Of a stretch of DNA of 64,000 bases, positions 22,685-36,534 are shown in pieces (the stretch's first letter is position 1; each line of letters begins with the position of its first letter). A program made the translations under genes and the position numbers. Origin of the DNA: Rhabditophanes sp. KR3021 (Eukaryota; Nematoda; Chromadorea; Rhabditida; Alloionematidae); NCBI GenBank assembly GCA_963281155.1, contig CAUJLY010000006.1, positions 10,602,001-10,666,000 of the forward strand, written 5' to 3'. The notes beneath the pieces were generated by a model, which saw nothing but the letters and a program-made list of their open reading frames with translations, searched no databases and had not been told where the DNA came from.

Positions 22685-24662
22685 CTTTGAGCTGTTTTTA
22701 TAGAAATAAATATGTGGTGGATGATACCTGAAAAAAGAGAGATGATATTTTTTTGACATTTAATATTCAGTCTCTTAGACATGAAAGATGTTATAAAAAT
22801 AAAAATGTTTTCAAAGAGCTTGTCCTTATATATTTATTAAACTGTTAATGACAAAATATTTTGATATTAATATTTTTATAGCTTTATATCCCGATTAAAG
22901 TAGGATTAAATACAATGATTTTAAATCCTCTATCTGCCTGAATATCTTATTAATGTGGGAGAGGAATCAAAACAAGTTTTAAGTGACTTACAAGACTTCA
23001 AAATTTATTGGATATTTTATTTTGCCACAAAATAATACAAAAACAATGTTCAAATAATTTTTGTAATTATAATAAACAAATGAAGCTATAATTTATATGA
23101 AAGTGAATGAAAATAATTGAATTGCGTGCTAAGCGTAATTAAGGGTAGCAGGTACGAGTTGGAGACAAATCAAATAATAAGGCTGTTATTTTTTCCTAAT
23201 TTTTAACTAGGTTACGCCTGTAATTGGCTACATATTGTTCCTCCTATTTAAAAAACATGCGTGCCTCGGCAATATCAAGAATATTAGCGATGAACTTATA
23301 ACAATCTTTGTATCCTTCTGAAGACAAAGGCATTAGTCAAAACAGATTGTTGAGGTAAAGTACTTAGGTGACGTATAAATTTGGAATGTATATGAGAATT
23401 AAAGGAAATAAGTTTGTACTCATGAATCGGCTAAATAACAGGTAACAAATGTTATTTAAACGACGCATTTTTTTACATCTTGTACTAATTAAAAATCTCA
23501 TATTTGATACAGTCAATTAAGTGAAATTTAATAATTTCCGCCTTCACATTATTAAATAATCAAAATTGCGTAATAAAATTAAAGTTCATTAAGTTAGTTA
23601 CCATACTTGTTCCAATTATCTAAAAAATAATTGAACATCTTTTATGCGACCAACAAAGTGAAAATAGAATGGTAAGATGGAAACAACTTGTTATAAATTG
23701 TTCATCAATAACTATTGAGCATTCATTTCCTTACCAAACTTGAACAACAATTTAACTGTACTTTGTTATGAGAAAGGTTCTAATTTAATAAATTTACTTA
23801 TTTTATCAACTTCCTAGAGCTTCGTCAATTTTAAATAAAATATTAAATTATCCACATCAATTCTAATTAATAATCCTATCTGATGTTGACTAAAAACAGA
23901 GTAAAAGTATTAAAATTAGACAAATTTAATTTGATAGCATATCTTGGGATGTAAACGTGAATTTTTGTAATTTTCTTATTACATCCATTTTAATAATATG
24001 GGATATATTTAATAAAAATAATAATACATAAATATTAATAAATCCAAATATTAGAGATAAGACTTTCCATAATATTTTAATAAAATAAGATTATAGTAAA
24101 AAATGTTTTATTATGGCTAATCAATTTTACATACAAATAATTATAATTTTATATCCTGCAATTATGTTTATTTGTTCTTTAAAAATAGAATAAAAAAGAT
24201 ACTGTTCGTAATAAATAAATAGTTTATCCGCTTCAAAAAATTTGATTTTATTTAAGGCATAGATGTGGTGCTTAAGTATAATTTGTATTTGTCGGATTGA
24301 GGGTGGCAATTAGCGATTTCGATACAGCAAAATAAATTGTTGTGTGAAGTTTGAATTAATCCTATAATTTGGGAAAATGACCTTTAATTGAATAATGTCT
24401 AAAGGGAATAAACTCACCTCATATTATTATTTGTAGTCGGAGCAAAATATCCCTTCCCCATTTTTCACATCTCACATAATTAAACCACAAACCCCGCGTA
24501 AATAGTTTTTATGTAAAAAGCATAGCAGTACTTACCCTTGACAGGAGACAACAGCGTTTACATGTCGTATATGTATACATATATTTAAATTTTTATCACC
24601 ATTTAACCCATAATGTAAAGGATGCAATCATTTTAAGCAAAACGTTTGCTACATTGGTAAGA

Positions 24663-25145
24663 ATGTTTGTGGTACCAAATATTTGGCATAATTTATTTAA
24701 GACAAAGTTTAAAAAATTGTATTTTACCACAAAAATATATGTTGTCACTATATTATCGGGCAATCATTATTACGTCCTTTGCTTAAATGTTTCCGAAGAA
24801 GCTATTATGTGGTTGTCCTTTAAATATCTCCGTCTGAATTTGTTAAATATACTTAAATTTTTTAACACAAATATGTGTTTATTTTTACATATATCTTTCC
24901 CTCCCAGTTTTTTACTTTTTATCCTCAAACTATGTGACATTAAATGTATTTGTGATGATGCTATTGTTCTTTATGCCACCAAACTATTACCAAACAACAA
25001 TCGTCTTTTCTTTGATAACCATTTAAATTCGCATTACTCAAATTTCTTTTTCATTCTTCCCCATTGTCAATTAAAATGTTACAACTTAATTTTAATATTT
25101 ATGGCCATTTTAAAAAAAGATTTTCTAAACCCAAATACACATTAA
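24663..25145 (+). CDS. Orphan open frame, 160 aa
   Basis: An uninterrupted 160-codon frame lies in otherwise stop-rich DNA and begins MFVVPNIWHNLFKTKFKKLY. It is rich in Phe, Leu, Ile, Asn and Cys and has one strongly hydrophobic stretch (MCLFLHISFPPSFLLFILKL). No signal peptide, domain or splice context is visible. Other non-coding frames in this window rarely exceed 95 codons, so chance is a poor but possible explanation. I recognise no family. Confidence 0.22.
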   Translation: MFVVPNIWHNLFKTKFKKLYFTTKIYVVTILSGNHYYVLCLNVSEEAIMWLSFKYLRLNLLNILKFFNTNMCLFLHISFPPSFLLFILKLCDIKCICDDAIVLYATKLLPNNNRLFFDNHLNSHYSNFFFILPHCQLKCYNLILIFMAILKKDFLNPNTH

Positions 25146-28022
25146 TTATTTTCTGTTTAATTAAATATTCTAATACAACATGTTCTATTTTTAAATATTT
25201 CACTTTTTATAAAAACTAACACCTATACGATTGAAATTATCAGCAAATATATAACTCAGATTCCTTATAAATAAGAAAAAAATCAGATACAAGATACGCA
25301 ATCGTTTCAATCATTTATTTTATTATAAATATCTATATTCTTTTTGAAGATATCTTATATTTACTTTTGTCATTTAGTTTCAATCAAAATCTAATGAGAC
25401 AATGGCATCATTATTTAAATATCAAAATAGCATCCTTTGCATCATTTAATTTCTTTGTTGTTATATAATACATATTTAAAATAAATGTATATTGGCGTCC
25501 CATGTTTTTATAACGCATTTTTATAGTTAATATTAGGAGATAACTGTGAATCGTTTTGTTAGGCATCATTGTGGCGATTTAACTTGATTTAAGGCATTGT
25601 TATTTTTTTAAAAATGCCACTAAAAGTTTCCAATACTCGTTCATTTATTGTTGAATACAAGATCACAACGATTCTATTTATACATTGTACTACTTATGAT
25701 TTTTGCCATTCATAGATTTATGTTTAAAGAAAACACATTCATTTGAAAAGTAATAAACATTGTAGGTTATGAACTGTTTCTAAAATTTACAGCGTGTATA
25801 AATAAATAAAGATAAGAACATTTACAATGATTATTTATACAGATGCCTTTACAAACATTACTTTTCCTTATGTTTCATATTTATTAAAAGAATGCGTATT
25901 TTTAAAATTGAGATATTATTGAAGATTTGATACATTCTTTGTCATACCAAATACTCATACATCTTCTTGTCATTTTTTTTCTATACAATGAAGTCCAGCT
26001 ATTTGATACAAATTTTAAAACTATCGCGGACTTATTTTGAACAGATTTTATATAGTAAACTAAATAAAACAAAACAATTGACAAAGTACTATTGAAGGTT
26101 TGTCATTTGAAATTTTATCACAAATGACAATATCATTTCCTTTTATAGTCTGACAATAAGTTGTCAGTGCCTTCAAAATTTTATCCATCTAAAACATCAA
26201 ACTTAGATTGTCTTAACGTATTTTTACTCATGCACCCAAAAAAAGACTATCAAAAGAAATGTATGATCCAATGTTTCAGTTATTTTAAACTTGCCAATAT
26301 TTTGATTATTGGAAGTTAGGTAATTTAAACATCTTAACTATACACGTTTAAAGCCAATTTTTATATTAAATAGCTACTAAAAAGTACTCATTAAGAAATG
26401 AAGAAAAGTTTACTTTTTTGAAGACTACCAAAGTCAGCAAAATAAAGGAAAAATACTTTTGAATGGTCATAAATAAGTTTGATGTTTATCATTTGCCATC
26501 CAAATATGAAGCCAATTTAAAGACTAATCTGGAATGGTTTGGCTATTTTTTGGTTAAATATGCGTATGTTAAGCTAAAAGCAATTTAGTTGTAAGATTAT
26601 TTTTGACTAATGAAATCAAAAAGTTGTCTCTAGTTAGCATTTACAATTTTTTGTCCAATTTCATAATGTTCCATTTTCTAATTTTAAATATTACATTAAT
26701 TTTGTTAAGATGCAGTAGTTGTCACGATTATATTTAGTTTTATTTTAGTTTATATCAAGCTTTCAAATAAATATTTGATTGTCAAGTCATATTTCTTTTT
26801 TGAGATTTTTATAATTTTTGTTTAAAGAGTAAAAATTCGTTCTATTCACATAGAATACATATAATGGCATGACAAAAAGTATCAAAGCGAACATGTTTCT
26901 TTGGAATTAAAAAATCTCCAGTAAACATGAGTTGCGTGTCTTATTTACAGATTACCAACACTTTTCTCTAAAATATGGCTTAATCAGAATGGAAGCCATA
27001 ACATTTTCTAAATCAAATGGAATAAAAAGTTAAGACATTTGGGTTAAATATTTGATGTTTATTTGGAGTATTTTTTATTATGATGGGGTTTAATGTTTAT
27101 TAGTAGCTCAATTATTTTAAGTACAATTTTCTATCCACTTCACAATCTGTACACAAAAAAGTATAATATCCTCTTATTCTATTTGTAAATATTAATTTTG
27201 TTTTCATTTGTATTTAGATTAATAAATATATGTGTTTGTTAAAATACATTTATTTGCTAATATCTATTTTATTGCCTCAAAGTAATCTTTAGCATGATAT
27301 TTTTGTCTATATTAATTTTACATCTTAATATAGCAAAACATCCAAACTCAATTCTTCCAAATTGTCATATCAAATGCTATTATTTGTTAGGAGTAAGCGA
27401 GTATGTATTAGGAAAAATAGTTAATATTACCATGCATTGTTTTTTTTCACATTAATGACTGACAATATAATAAACGAAGTACGTTATTATAAAGCAGCTC
27501 TAAATATGTTGATTTAGTTACAATCATTTATTCACTTTTATGACCAGTCACCGAGAAGATATACATTTTGACAACCATAACAAGATCTATCTGCACTTCC
27601 ATTATGCGCCCTTCAAAAAATGTGCTTGAACAATAGACACATTAATATTCCTAATATAAAGTTTTGATGTATCGAAAAAAAGTATATATGAAAGTAGTCA
27701 ATTAAATTATCCACTCATATCTACTCAAAAATAGTATCATATTTGCCATTTAAAAGTGTACATTTACTTTATTTTTTCATTTGCAAAAAATATTAATAAT
27801 CATATTATTTATTTATGATTCTTGATAACTATGTAATACGCTGAATACAATTTCGAAATAACTTCATATACCACATTTTATTCATTTTAATTATAAGAGA
27901 GACTCTAGTTCATTATATCTTGTAATGTATTACAATTTTCTAAAAAGCATTTACATGTTATGATGAGTATCCAAGTCTTCAAATTTATAATGGTTGAGTT
28001 ACCGTTGATAACTGTATATAAA

Positions 28023-28094
28023 TTTTGACTGCATCTCAACTTTTGACTGCGTACCAACTTTTGACTGCATATCAACTTTAACTACATACGAATG
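28023..28094 (+). repeat. 18-bp tandem repeat, four copies
   Basis: The unit TTTTGACTGCATCTCAAC occurs at 28023-28040, with variants at 28041-28058 and 28059-28076, and a degenerate fourth copy at 28077-28094. The first three copies differ at only two or three positions. No coding context is seen. Confidence 0.85.
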
Positions 28095-31000
28095 TTTGAA
28101 ATTTAAGTTTAACAAACCATCAAATTCTTATCCAATAAAGACATTTTTTGCCTTATCCTTTCCGAATTGTATTTATTTAGTTTTTTAAAGATAAATTGCT
28201 ACAAATAACGAACTACACTAGGCACGACATACATGTTATCTTGATTACAATAATGCTTGTTATCGAAAATAACAAGACAAGTCGTTGTTTAATTATTTCG
28301 TGGATATCTACTATTTCACATTCATTTAGTTTTGTTGAAACAATGAATGTTCAAGTATTATATTTAAAACAAAAAATGATAGGCGAGTATTTGGAAAATT
28401 TAAATAACCATTAAACTATTGTATATTTGAGCAGCTGTAGATATAAATCTTGACATCCTCACCATCATTCATCCAAAATTATAAAGCTTTTCCAACATTG
28501 TTATCTGATTGTATTTGTCGTTTCTATTAATGACAATTAAACGTATACTAAGTAAGTACATTTGCGATGATTAAGTGCGAAATTAGTTCTCAAAAATAGA
28601 GATGTACTTGTATCATTTGGCTTTTCAGGGCAAATATATAGGCATATGATTAAGTGTATTGTTTAATAATAGATGTTATAGCATGATCATATATTATGTT
28701 GAGTTCGACTAATTCGGATAATTATTATCTTTTTGGAAAAGTTTTAATGCAAGCGTATGTATTTGTTTTATAACCATAAATACGGGTGTAATGTATGAGT
28801 TTAAGTAGTTTCCGTCCAACTATAGAAGATATATCTAATGAGTGGAAATGTGGTGTATTTGTATGAATTGATAATATTAGTACATGAATACCATAAACCC
28901 TAAACAAATGAAGCAACATTAACAAGTATCTTTATACGCTTATACACCAAACTAAGCGAGTTATGATGATAAATACTGCAAAAAAAGTTGCGAAATAATA
29001 GTCATTTGTTGGTGTGATTTGTTTTTCTAATCCAGCCAATTTTGTAATTGACCAAAACATGTACTATGTACAAAAACAAAAATTTTAACAAAGAACCTCA
29101 TATGATAAAGCGACTCCGCGACACGTCCGTCAAACCACTTTATTTTAACAATTGTCTATTCAAATATAAAGTTATGTACCATGCTTTTTATTATATATCC
29201 TAAATAAGTTAGAAAACAAATATTGATAAATTTTGATATTTTGCTTTATATTTTTGAATTTTATTTCTCGATTATGAAGTGGTTTTTTTTAATTGATAAA
29301 TCATTTAGGAATGTTTTTTAATCAAAAGGCGTGTAAATATTTAGTAATTGGCATAATTTTTGGTGGTTTGTGATAAAGTTTGCAATTTATGGTGGAATAA
29401 AAATGCTCATATGAGTAATGTTTATCCCCTACAAAATAGTACTTTTAAACAAATTAGAGTTTGCTTAACAAAGTCACCAAAAATATGGATTCTCTTTTTA
29501 GACACACAAACTTTTTGAATTGCTCAAGCTAATTTCCTTAACTATTTTCATTTACAGATTTAATTTAAAAAATAAGATGGGTATGGGTGCATTTTTATAG
29601 TACATTTAAATATAATACTTTTATTGGCATTGTTTTATTGTTTGTTCATCTTTAATTTCTATTTAATTAAATTTAAAGGAAACATTTTATTTATTGGAAA
29701 GAATGTATTAAATGCGCCGAAGAAAGTCGCGCATATTTGGCAAATTATTTTTCGTTCAATTTCCTTTTCCTAGGGGGAAGTTGTATAGGATTTGTAAATA
29801 TTATTATTTTTCATTTTCCAATAAAGTCACTACAGAGATGGGAATATTTTACCTTAACACGAGCTTCAATCTTTTTAAAGTGCCAAAGACTTTGTGAGAC
29901 TAATATTGGCTTGGTCACTTTGAATAGGTCGTGTAAATTTATCGCCAATTCTTATATATGTGACATCCACCAGTAGACCTTTAAATAAATCGTCAACGCT
30001 AAAGTCTTTACACCTGCCGAGACCACCTTAAGCTATACGGAACTTTATTGGGCAAGGAAAATTTTATTTACGCTTCACTTGTCATTTTGTTCCTTTTTAT
30101 TTTTACCTTCCGTATTGCGGTGGCGAGTTGGTAATAAAATTGTTCGTTATTGGGATTTTAAACGAATATAAAATGAAGTCAATAAGGTTGAGTTGTGAAG
30201 AGTTTATTGAAGAATGTGTAAAATGTTGCTTTTACAATATATTCTAATTCAATCAAATTTTTTCTACCAAAAATCATTAACCTTTTGTTCAACCATACAA
30301 AATATTCTATTTATTGCAATCTTAGTTAATATTTGCGTACTTCTTTAATTTGACAACTTTACCGAATCCCAAACGTTTTATCATTTAAGAGCAAATAAAT
30401 AAAGACAAAACTTTTGGCAGCTTTAATTGGTGACGATCTCATTTTTATTGCAACTTTATATTTATCAAAAACTCAACAAAAAATCTTCCTATTTATTGGA
30501 AGGCTTTGAAAAAAAGAAGATGTATATTTAGAAATACATATGTCTGTTGATAGTAATCACCGTTTTTTGATGTCTCAACATCTTTTTAGATGTAAAAAAA
30601 AGAAATTCGGTAAAGCAATTGTTTAGGTATATTTTTACAAGGATTATAAATATTGAATATCTCCACGGTAAACTTATCTTTTTTTTGAACAACCTATTAT
30701 TCTCTATATTTTTGTGTGTGAGGTTATGTTTTTTTGAATTGCAATTTAATTCTCTTTCCGTTGAGCTTTCAAACAATTCAATGGGTGGTATCACCAATTC
30801 TCCATCTAGCCCCCCAAAGATCTAACTTTGAAAGCTCTACCGCCCCGTCGGTTTCAATTAATTGACACATACACAGATGTATATTGTTAGAGAAATATTA
30901 TTACGTAAGAGGTATGTTTAAAAATATATGTACATCAAACAAATACAATATATTTGCTTATTTATATTTTTAAAAGTTTATTCTTCATTTCATTCACAAC

Positions 31001-31146
31001 TTTTTATTCTTTTCTTTTCTACAGACTTATAGATGATAATAATTGAAACGTTTATTTCATATTTCCTAGAAAGGTATTCCAACCTTTTTATTCAAACTTT
31101 CTCCTCATCTTAACGTAAATTCATTTTAATTGCTGTATGTCCATTA

Positions 31147-31179
31147 TTATTTCTTGTCATGGCCACCGCCATTCGACAT
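31147..31179 (-). other. Tiny GC-richer open frame
   Basis: Ten codons, MSNGGGHDKK, followed by TAA lie next to a palindrome GACATATGTC in a strongly AT-rich surrounding. It could be chance, a micropeptide, or part of a regulatory or non-coding element. Confidence 0.12.
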
Positions 31180-33440
31180 ATGTCTTTATTTAAAAAAGTA
31201 AATAGTTGTTTTAAGTATTAGAAAGACACATTGTACATTATACATAATTTGTGTATCTATTTATTTAAAATTAAAACTGTTTTAAAATTAATAAATATGA
31301 TGGAACGTAATAGCTTACGTATGGCTTTAATGCAAAAAGCTGTCAAAAAATGTGATTTATAAATCATCAGCATTTTAGTGTAACCTTTAAGTTGCATTAA
31401 AATATTATTTTGATAAAATGATGTTTAAAAACCCACAAACATTTTGACAAATCAGGGGTATGTTTCTATATTTAATTCATCGGAATATATTATACACACA
31501 TACTTTTGTTATTAAAATGTAGCAGTTAGCTATATGTTGAAGTTTCTAAATAATAATTACATACGAATTTATTTACATGTGGTGGCTGTTTGATGGCAAA
31601 GTATGTTTTAAAACTAGAAACTTTAGTTGAACATATAATAAGTGAAAAACAATACCACACATTGATCCTTCCATATTAAATTAATGTACATTTACTTTAA
31701 TTTAGATGTAATTTATACGACTTAGTAATGTTCAACGTCATTAAATTGCAAGAAATATTTGATCTTAGTACAAATTCAATTCGCATAGAGTGCATATGAT
31801 GTTATGTGATGCATAATTCTTTTTAATTTACTCCAATATGTTGTCTTCCAATGAAGTAGTAATAGTTAAGGCGAAGTTAGTTAAGATATCTTTCTTAGTT
31901 AATTATAATAATTAGCTATTTATCACTTACTCTTCAAACTACCTTATTTATTTGTTTATTCCTAGTTTCTTGAATAAGCAAATAAATAATGATGTTCTTT
32001 AGAATGTTTCTTATTTGGAAAAAATACAGTTTCAAGATCCAAAAAAGCATTCAAATTGTTATTTGAAAGCGGCGTTTTTGAATACTCCAAAAAGATAAAA
32101 ATATTCCCATAGGTTTTTAAAATGAATGAAAATATCTGAAAAAAACAAACTTAGGCTCGTATCTTTATTTGGTGTATCATTTATCATTACTTGGCAAATG
32201 TTTTTTAAGAAGCATTTGAAAGTATTATCAAAAGGAAATATTCACAGGCAAGAGTTTGAAGTTTTTTTAGTTATGATTAATATCGCTTTTTTTAAATATT
32301 ATCTATTCTACTTATTCATACATTTTAATGATCATACTTATTGTGAATACATTTTTTAAGTTGTTTTACTTTTGAAACTTTCATCAGAAATAATTAACAA
32401 AAAAAGTATGAACCCAAAATATGTTTTCCCTCAACATTTAACTGCTTTATTTTTTTGGCAAACTAGCCAAATGTGTGCCTTTGCCACGATACACCTTATT
32501 AGAGAATAATTATTTGCGTTTATAAATTAAAAATAATATTATTTAAAATAACCAATCAAATATTAAACTCAAAAAGTCCCTTTACCTTTTCAAACAAATT
32601 CTTTCGGTGCTTTTAGGAATCCCTTCAATTTGACAAATGTCACCTTTGTTTTTTGTATCTCCCTAATAATCCCCTCTCTTTTCATCTATTAATTTGATAA
32701 AAAATGTGTATTTAAAAAATATATTTTTTGCTTTTCTGGTCTGTCTCTATTCGAACACTCTATCAAGCGGAGTCACCAAAGAGTGTAATCATGATTATTT
32801 CCTGTGTTTTTTTCAACGAGCTAAAGTTTGCCAAAAATAGACTTTTGCATTTTTTATAATTCTGAAAAAATTTCACTCTAACACACTCTTCCTTTCACGG
32901 CACTACTCCCCTCAACGACTTATCGAAACGGGCTAACAAAAAACGACCTTTGTTGCCTCTTCTTTCCAATGCGTATAAGATCAAAACAATTGGTGGTGAT
33001 TGGAAAAACTTTTAGTTAGAGGCACATACCACAAAATAGACTGGTCCGGCCATCGGTAAAATCAAATATTTTTATACCATTTTTGATTTTCTTTCGAATG
33101 ACTATAATATCAACACTACACAGTAACTTCTGATGTTTGAGCCTACCTTTGATCCCTCGCCTACACACTTTACAATGCCAAAAATAAGAAAGCAAAAAAG
33201 TGGTGTCTTAGAATTGTTTGTTGTTTGGAATGGCGGTAATTTAAAAAAATTTGATACACCCATTAAAAAGTTGAAATGTTATGGTTATGTCTATTTATAA
33301 TAGACAACAACAAATATATATTCTTTTACACTTATCAAACGTCACATCTATTTTTATTTTGTTTTTAATTATCATTTCTCTTACTAATCATATTTTTGTT
33401 TGAGGTTTAGGGATTTAAAATTAGAAAAGACACCACTACC

Positions 33441-34337
33441 ATGAAACGTTCCATCATTTGCTTGATCGTAATGAGTGTTTGTGTGTATGGTCAGAGATAC
33501 AAAACACACGATGATCGTATGAATTTGTTGGTTCCAATCTCGAAATACATGGAGCCATGCTCGAGTGGAGAAAGTAAGTAGATGTGATGAGGATGACATT
33601 ACTTTAAATTACTATTTAGTTTACGGAATCGAAGACGGCCACCTTGAACAATGCGAATACTGGAAACACGAGGCTGGCTTTAGAAACCCAGAAGATGAGA
33701 TCTATGAGAAGGCTAAATGTTCGAAACTTAGAATTCACGGAAAATACGAGAATGGAAGTTGCAACTGCAAACCAAAGTGGCGTGGACCTATGTGTGAAGT
33801 ATATAGTGGATGTGATGCTGGATTTACATTGTATAAGGGAGCGTAAGTAATTTCTTTAAATGATGATATATTTGCCTTTTTAGTTGTATCCCATCCCAAT
33901 GCCACAATGGAGGAGTTTTGTCAATTGGAGGAGTTCATATTGAGTGTGCTTGTGAAGGACCATATAGTGGGAGATGGTGTGAAAGCCTGGCCTGTTGGAG
34001 AAAGGCACAGGCTCAAGAATTTGATAGAAGATGGAGAAATGACAAAACAAATTGCAGTTGCGGGAATAATTACGAAGGAGTCAATTGTGACATCATCACA
34101 AGTTGTGAAAAGGGAACCCTCAGAGAAAAGAGATGCGAGTGTGAGGCAGGATACAGGGGTGAAGTATGCCACCTCAAATGCCCACCTGGACAAGAAACGT
34201 AAGTTGATACAGAAAATAGTGAAACAAATTCATTGTGCCTTTTCAGATGTGCTGCTACCACAACCTTCTCCAATGGATCTTTAATTGTTGCAATTTTTTT
34301 ATGTGCCTTTTCTTTATTTTATCGTAGTCAATTGTGA
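33441..34337 (+). CDS. Cys-rich EGF-like protein A, probably GPI-anchored
   Basis: Exons are 33441-33573, 33620-33842, 33884-34198 and 34247-34337, giving 253 aa. The signal peptide is MKRSIICLIVMSVCVYG. The ectodomain has EGF-like modules with paired Cys and Gly-rich turns: CNCKPKWRGPMCEVY, CHNGG ... CACEGPYSGRWC, CSCGNNYEGVNC and CECEAGYRGEVC. A final helix (SLIVAIFLCAFSLFY) follows TTFSNG, which looks like a GPI attachment site. Function is unknown; extracellular binding or a cuticle/surface role is an inference. It is a tandem paralogue of the next gene, with identical middle-exon lengths (223 and 315 bases). The start follows GACACCACTACC with acceptor-like AG motifs upstream. Confidence 0.8.
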
Positions 34338-34849
34338 TTGTTTCAATACATATTTGTACGTCTTATTTTTGTCCGTCAATTCATTTAATTGTCCTTTGTG
34401 AATGTACACTTTATGCCATAGGTGGCTTTATATTGGTTCATTTTTAGTTTTTTGGGAATTTGGCAATGATGTTTCATTTATTTTGATGTATGCAATGACG
34501 AAAGAGTGTGATTCCGTCATTATACTTTATTAAAACAAAAACCATATGAATGTGGTGTTTTATTAAATCACTATAAATTTTAATCTGCTTATTATATAAT
34601 TAGTTTTGCTTTTATTATTTATAAAATGTGTTAATATTTTGCGGAAGTGTTTTCTAACGTTGCAATTAAATAATTAAATATATTTAGTTTTAGTGTATTC
34701 AGTCATATTGATGTAAACAAGTTTTGGTTTGTTATTAGTTTATTATGGGTGGTTTCAATATTAATATGATTACGAGCCTTCGAAATACATTTAATGCAAC
34801 ATTATTTGTGGTAAAATTGACCTGGTTTATAGGGAAATACTAATTGACA
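34338..34849. other. Spacer between the EGF-like paralogues
   Basis: A 512-bp AT-rich spacer, presumably carrying the 3' UTR of gene A and the promoter of gene B. No other feature is seen. Confidence 0.3.
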
Positions 34850-35742
34850 ATGATGAGTCATTTATTTATTTACACTTTAATGGCATATTTGGCTGTTCAT
34901 ACTGTATTGCCAGTTAGAAACAAAAGCGTCGACGATAAAATGAATCCTCTCATTTCTCTTGCAAAGTTTCAGAAAGATTGTTTGAGTGGTGAAGGTAATT
35001 GGTAAACATATTTTGACTAAATAATTTGATTTAGTATATGGAATCGAAAACGGAATGTTGGAACAGTGCTCTCAATTCAAAAAGGAAGTTGACTTTGAGA
35101 ATGAAGCTGACTTGGCTTATGAAAAGGTTAAATGCTCCAAGTTGAGAATTAGAGGTGAACTTCAGGATGGAAAATGTGTATGTGAAAAGATGTGGAAAGG
35201 AAGTATGTGTCATTTGTATAATGGATGTACCGAAGGATACACACTTGTTGGAAAGGCGTAAGTTTATAAATATTTATTAATTTCAGTATTAATTGTAATA
35301 TTTAGTTGCGCTGAAAACATATGTCAAAATGGGGGTGTTCTTGCGATTGGGGACCGTAAAATTGAATGTATTTGTCAAGGGCCTTATGAGGGAAGGTGGT
35401 GTGAACGGTTAGCATGTTGGAGACAATCTGATTCCCCCGACATTGAAAGAAGATATAGAAATAGCAAAGACAAATGTGTTTGTTCTGATTTTTATCATGG
35501 AAAAGAATGTAGCGAAATTGTGAAGTGCGATCATGGCACCTTTATTGAAGGAAAATGTGAATGCCAGGCTGGATATAGAGGAGAAATTTGCCACATCAAA
35601 TGCCCAACTGGACAAGAAACGTAAGTCATTATATTTGCTATTAAATAAATTAAATTGCAGATGTTCTGCCAACAATATCAAATTCGGAACTTCGGGAGTT
35701 TGTATAATGATTGGTGGTTTCTTATTGTACTGGCTTCATTAA
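34850..35742 (+). CDS. Cys-rich EGF-like protein B, probably GPI-anchored
   Basis: Exons are 34850-34994, 35035-35257, 35306-35620 and 35661-35742, giving 254 aa. The architecture matches gene A: a signal peptide (MMSHLFIYTLMAYLAVHTVL), then CSKLRIRGELQDGKC, CHLYNGC, CAENICQNGG, CICQGPYEGRWC, CVCSDFYHGKEC and CECQAGYRGEIC. It ends in a hydrophobic tail SGVCIMIGGFLLYWLH after NNIKFGT, consistent with GPI anchoring. Intron positions and phases equal those of gene A, so the pair arose by gene duplication. Identity outside Cys and Gly is moderate, so the duplication is not recent. The function and family name are not recognised. Confidence 0.8.
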
Positions 35743-36534
35743 CAATTCCAACGAATCGACATGTGAAACAATAATCCATCAACTGATTTCAAGCTATCAT
35801 ATATTTCCCCGCAAGCTTTCTAAGAATTGCTGCCAACATGATCTTTTAATTGTCGCTAAAAGTAATTAAATACTAAAAATAATATCAAATTTTTTAATTT
35901 ACAAACTATCCTACTCATCAGCAACTTTCAAAAATTGAGATGACGGTGTATTTATTGAAAGGAATGTTCCATAAGTGACGATATTTTTGGTAGCTATGAT
36001 TTCTTAAATGAATGTCACAATATCTATATTTAAATTCTAATAGTATTGTAAATTAATGATTTTTATTAGCTGTATTATTATTATCTTTTTTACTGCATTG
36101 TTAGAATTGTATTGTAGTGATTTTTGTGTGTAAAATTTTTATATATAATCTCTTTATAATTAATTGATTCTTTACAACAACGCTTTTTCGATAACTTTTA
36201 TTCAATTTTAAATTTACCCTGAAAATCAAAACATTCTCATTTAATATAAACCTTTGATCTTTGTTAGTAATAAATATATTAATTGAAAGTGTTGAAGTGA
36301 TTTTGAGAGGTGTACTATTACACCACTATTTAGTGAATTTGATAGATGATTTGAAACATTATTTGACATTTCTTTGAATGTGTTGATGGTATACAATTGA
36401 CATTAACTTTTTTATATAATTTTATTTATTTTGGCCAAAGGTATTGGAAAATGTTAAGCACCTGAAGTATGTTATTTGTGTTACATACTTAATATATTTA
36501 ATTGTTTTGTTTAAAGGAAATAATAATTTGTCTG
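35743..36534. other. Intergenic, 790 bp
   Basis: AT-rich convergent region between EGF-like gene B and the receptor gene. Nothing further is recognised. Confidence 0.3.

Larger units (their letters stand above)
22685..33440. other. 10.7-kb region without a convincing gene
   Basis: AT-rich throughout, lying between a receptor gene (-) and the EGF-like pair (+). Listed separately are one long orphan frame, one 18-bp tandem repeat and one tiny conserved-looking frame. GC-richer islands occur near 29,990-30,140, 30,770-30,860 and 32,750-33,240. They contain no exon I can assemble and may be regulatory. No tRNA or known microRNA seed was recognised by eye. Confidence 0.35.

Noticed and set aside
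22760..33440. tRNA genes or known microRNAs in the gene desert
   Set aside because: No B-box-like or classic seed sequence with a believable hairpin was seen by eye; a covariance search was not possible.
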